Source of the DNA: Tachypleus tridentatus
Taxonomy: Eukaryota; Arthropoda; Merostomata; Xiphosura; Limulidae
Assembly: GCF_004210375.1 (NCBI RefSeq)
Contig: NC_134832.1
Coordinates: 157,105,592-157,169,591, forward strand
Length of the DNA: 64,000 nt
Reading direction: 5' to 3'
In this document: piece by piece, positions 61,880-64,000 of the stretch
How the letters are laid out: every line of letters starts with the position of its first letter
Position numbering within the stretch: the stretch's first letter is position 1
The notes under the pieces: model-generated
Database searches by the model: none
The model's input: the letters and a program-made list of their open reading frames with translations, nothing else
What the model was told of the DNA's origin: nothing
Made by a program: the position numbers and the translations under genes

Positions 61880-62042
61880 AGCGTCATAAGCCACAGGGCT
61901 TATTGTTGACGCAAAAAAAACTTGAAGAAAAGGTTCTTATAGCAAACGCACATCTGGCTGTCTATTGCGTCCACCGAGGGGATTCGAATTCCTCATTTTA
62001 GTGTTGCAAATCCATAGGCTTACCGCTATCCCAACGGGTGCA
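61880..62042 (-). mobile_element. tRNA-derived SINE-like element, third type
   Basis: On the minus strand, 'ctgcacccgttgggatagcg' then 'gtaagcctatgg' resembles a tRNA 5' half with A-box, and 'gaattcgaatcccc' a B-box. The body differs from the other two families. No clear target duplication. Confidence 0.55.
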
Positions 62043-64000
62043 GACAGAAAAGAGAATAATGACTAAGGTTGTTGAAATAATGAAAATGTGAACATTTTAA
62101 ATAAAACCAATAGAACGAGACATGAATGTTTTTCTTGTACTGTAATTGATTTGTAAAGTGTAAAAACGTTAAAAGTTTCGGACATTTTTCAAACTTTTCA
62201 AATGAATTAATGTGCAAGGAAAATATTGTCTCGTTTGATTAATTTTATTTAATATTGTTTCCACAATAAATGTCTGCTTTATATTATGTCACCAATGTTT
62301 AAAATAAAAACAAATATTTTCATAGACCAACTGTTATAGGCTCTAAATTAAGAAATCAACAAATATTTTTCCATTTCTGTTGCCTGTACATTTTATTTTA
62401 TATTTTCAATACGCAGACTAAAAGCAATATTAGGCCAGAATTTTGTTTCTAAGCAACATGACGTAAAAGCCTTTTTTGGAATGTAGCTTTACCAAAACTA
62501 CCTTTTCTATATATTAAACGTTTAATATTAGTGGTTCTTACAAATAATTATTTTATAAACATGACACTAAATCATTTCATGAATTATCTTAGTTGTGATT
62601 GGCTGACAAACGATCTTACCGACATTTGACTATCTCATGTGCGCTTTTCTGCCTCTTCGTTGGTTAAACATGATTTCACAAAATTTATTTCGGTTAGCTA
62701 TGAAATGCGACTTTAGGGTACAGTAGAGGTGCAGGTGGTAATATTTTCCCCGCTATTTTAAACACCTTACGTTACTGTAAAAATTAAAAGACCCAGAACA
62801 GCTTATAGCAAGAGAACAAATAAAAATTATCGTCCATTTAAAGACATATTCTCTCAGATATTAACATTTGAATGCATAGATATTGAACTATTTCATCTGT
62901 TAGAACGGACTTCTAGACCTGGTTCATGGACTAAAAAAGAGGCACGTTTAAGGCCTTAAAGAAGGTCCATGATTTAGTCCGCCTTTCTCAACTTTTAACT
63001 AGAAATTAAGTAAGAAAACATTTTTACGTCTTTAGTGAAAGATTTAATATCAAGTTTTACCTTACCATTGTGAAGTTACCTATTCTCTGAAAATATCGCA
63101 TGTTTTTTATGTCAAATTACAACTACTGTATACTAAGTTAATGGAAAGTATTCCCGTAATTATACTTGATAGTTAATGGAAAGTATTCCAGTAATTATAC
63201 TTGATGATCTGATGAATAAAAATGGAGAACTTAAACTAGTGTCTGAACCTTGAAGTCTCTCTTTGAGTTTATTAGTATTTTATATTGTAAAGAATATATT
63301 TCATAAGGGTAGAGACATGCGTAATAACAATTAAAATTATCAATACATTGTAGTGTTCAAGTGTTAGACAAATTCAACTGATTTTTTTATGTTTTAGCAA
63401 GAATAGATATTTCCAGGATGTGCCAAATATGTTGAAGAAGATAATGAAGATGCTTGAAGAAAACCATATAGCTACTTAACCATCAACTGGAAATGTATGA
63501 TTTACTTCTCAAGATAAAGTTATAGAGTTAAGACTAATATTTCACTAAATATATGCTTATTGTCATGACTGTGATAGAAATAAAAGGATTTTATCTGAAA
63601 GATGGCCAAATGTAATTAATATGAGATTTAGTCATTGGGTATATAGATGTGTTTTTGTTCAAATAACCATTTTCTAGTGAATATTTTTCAAAGACAGATC
63701 TATTCAGTGTGACTGGTTAACGCTATATTGGAAACATACACTATTTTTGTGTGTTGAGTGTGGCAAGATTGTTGACGGAGAACTTTACAACCGTTATACA
63801 AAGAAGGAACAGAAACCAGAGATATTGAGAAGTCTGCCAAAAATTTATTGTTATAATATGAAATTATTTAGACGCCACATGGATAATCAGCTTTCAAATC
63901 GGATTATTTCTGTGTATTTCGTATGACCAATCATTATCGTGGTAGTAAAAAAAGTGTATGTAAATTGATGTATAAATAATTTTTAAATGTTGTAATTACA
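62043..64000. other. Upstream DNA, no secure gene
   Basis: Holds a copy of the dispersed repeat (62580-62765) and a 35-bp direct duplication near 63138-63208 ('agttaatggaaagtattcc'). A speculative first exon of the DEG/ENaC gene is described under findings. The rest is featureless. Confidence 0.4.

Overview
The window is eukaryotic nuclear DNA: AT-rich, almost entirely non-coding, with spliced exons, tRNA-derived SINEs, Tc1/mariner relics, a LINE fragment and about twenty minisatellite arrays. The SINE (a tRNA-like head, then a body with 'gttggcggtgggtggtgatg' and a tail ending 'gtagctttgcgcgaaatt' plus a CAAA-rich run) is one I associate from memory with horseshoe crabs. An arthropod, probably a xiphosuran chelicerate, is my best guess; this was not checked by any search.

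The one host gene I can support is a DEG/ENaC (pickpocket/ASIC-like) sodium channel subunit on the minus strand. Long-ORF inspection shows only its first-membrane-segment exon (57843-58101). Reading the minus strand between arrays for splice sites and family motifs gives 14 exons down to a stop at 12232-12234. All 13 junctions have matching splice phases, and the 1,400 nt encode 465 residues plus stop: TM1 and FPAVTIC, a finger region, GNCYTFN, a palm strand with a proline-glycine turn, cysteine-rich segments ending VCRQPC, a WP-containing strand, and TM2 with a GYS filter. The N-terminal exon is not securely found and may lie past the right edge.

Layout from left to right: 1-7325, a huge 35-bp minisatellite running off the left edge; 7326-11870, mixed downstream DNA (42-, 98- and 77-bp arrays and an old SINE); 11872-12393, the 3' end and terminal exon; 12394-58101, the gene, whose introns hold most of the arrays (42, 52, 68, 26, 80, 49, 47, 53, 31, 25, 36, 73 and 36 bp) plus SINEs, a Tc1 relic, a mariner relic and several MITE-like elements; 58102-64000, upstream or first-intron DNA with a long foldback, a jockey-like LINE fragment carrying a SINE, an 83-bp array, and SINE relics.

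The most unusual pattern is the link between arrays and splice sites. Two intronic arrays (57340-57842 and 49470-51129) begin at an exon's 5' splice site, and their units look like tandem copies of that donor region. A third (80 bp, 28980-29945) carries two donor-like cores and an acceptor-like core per unit on the gene's sense strand. No bacterial, viral, CRISPR or toxin system is visible.
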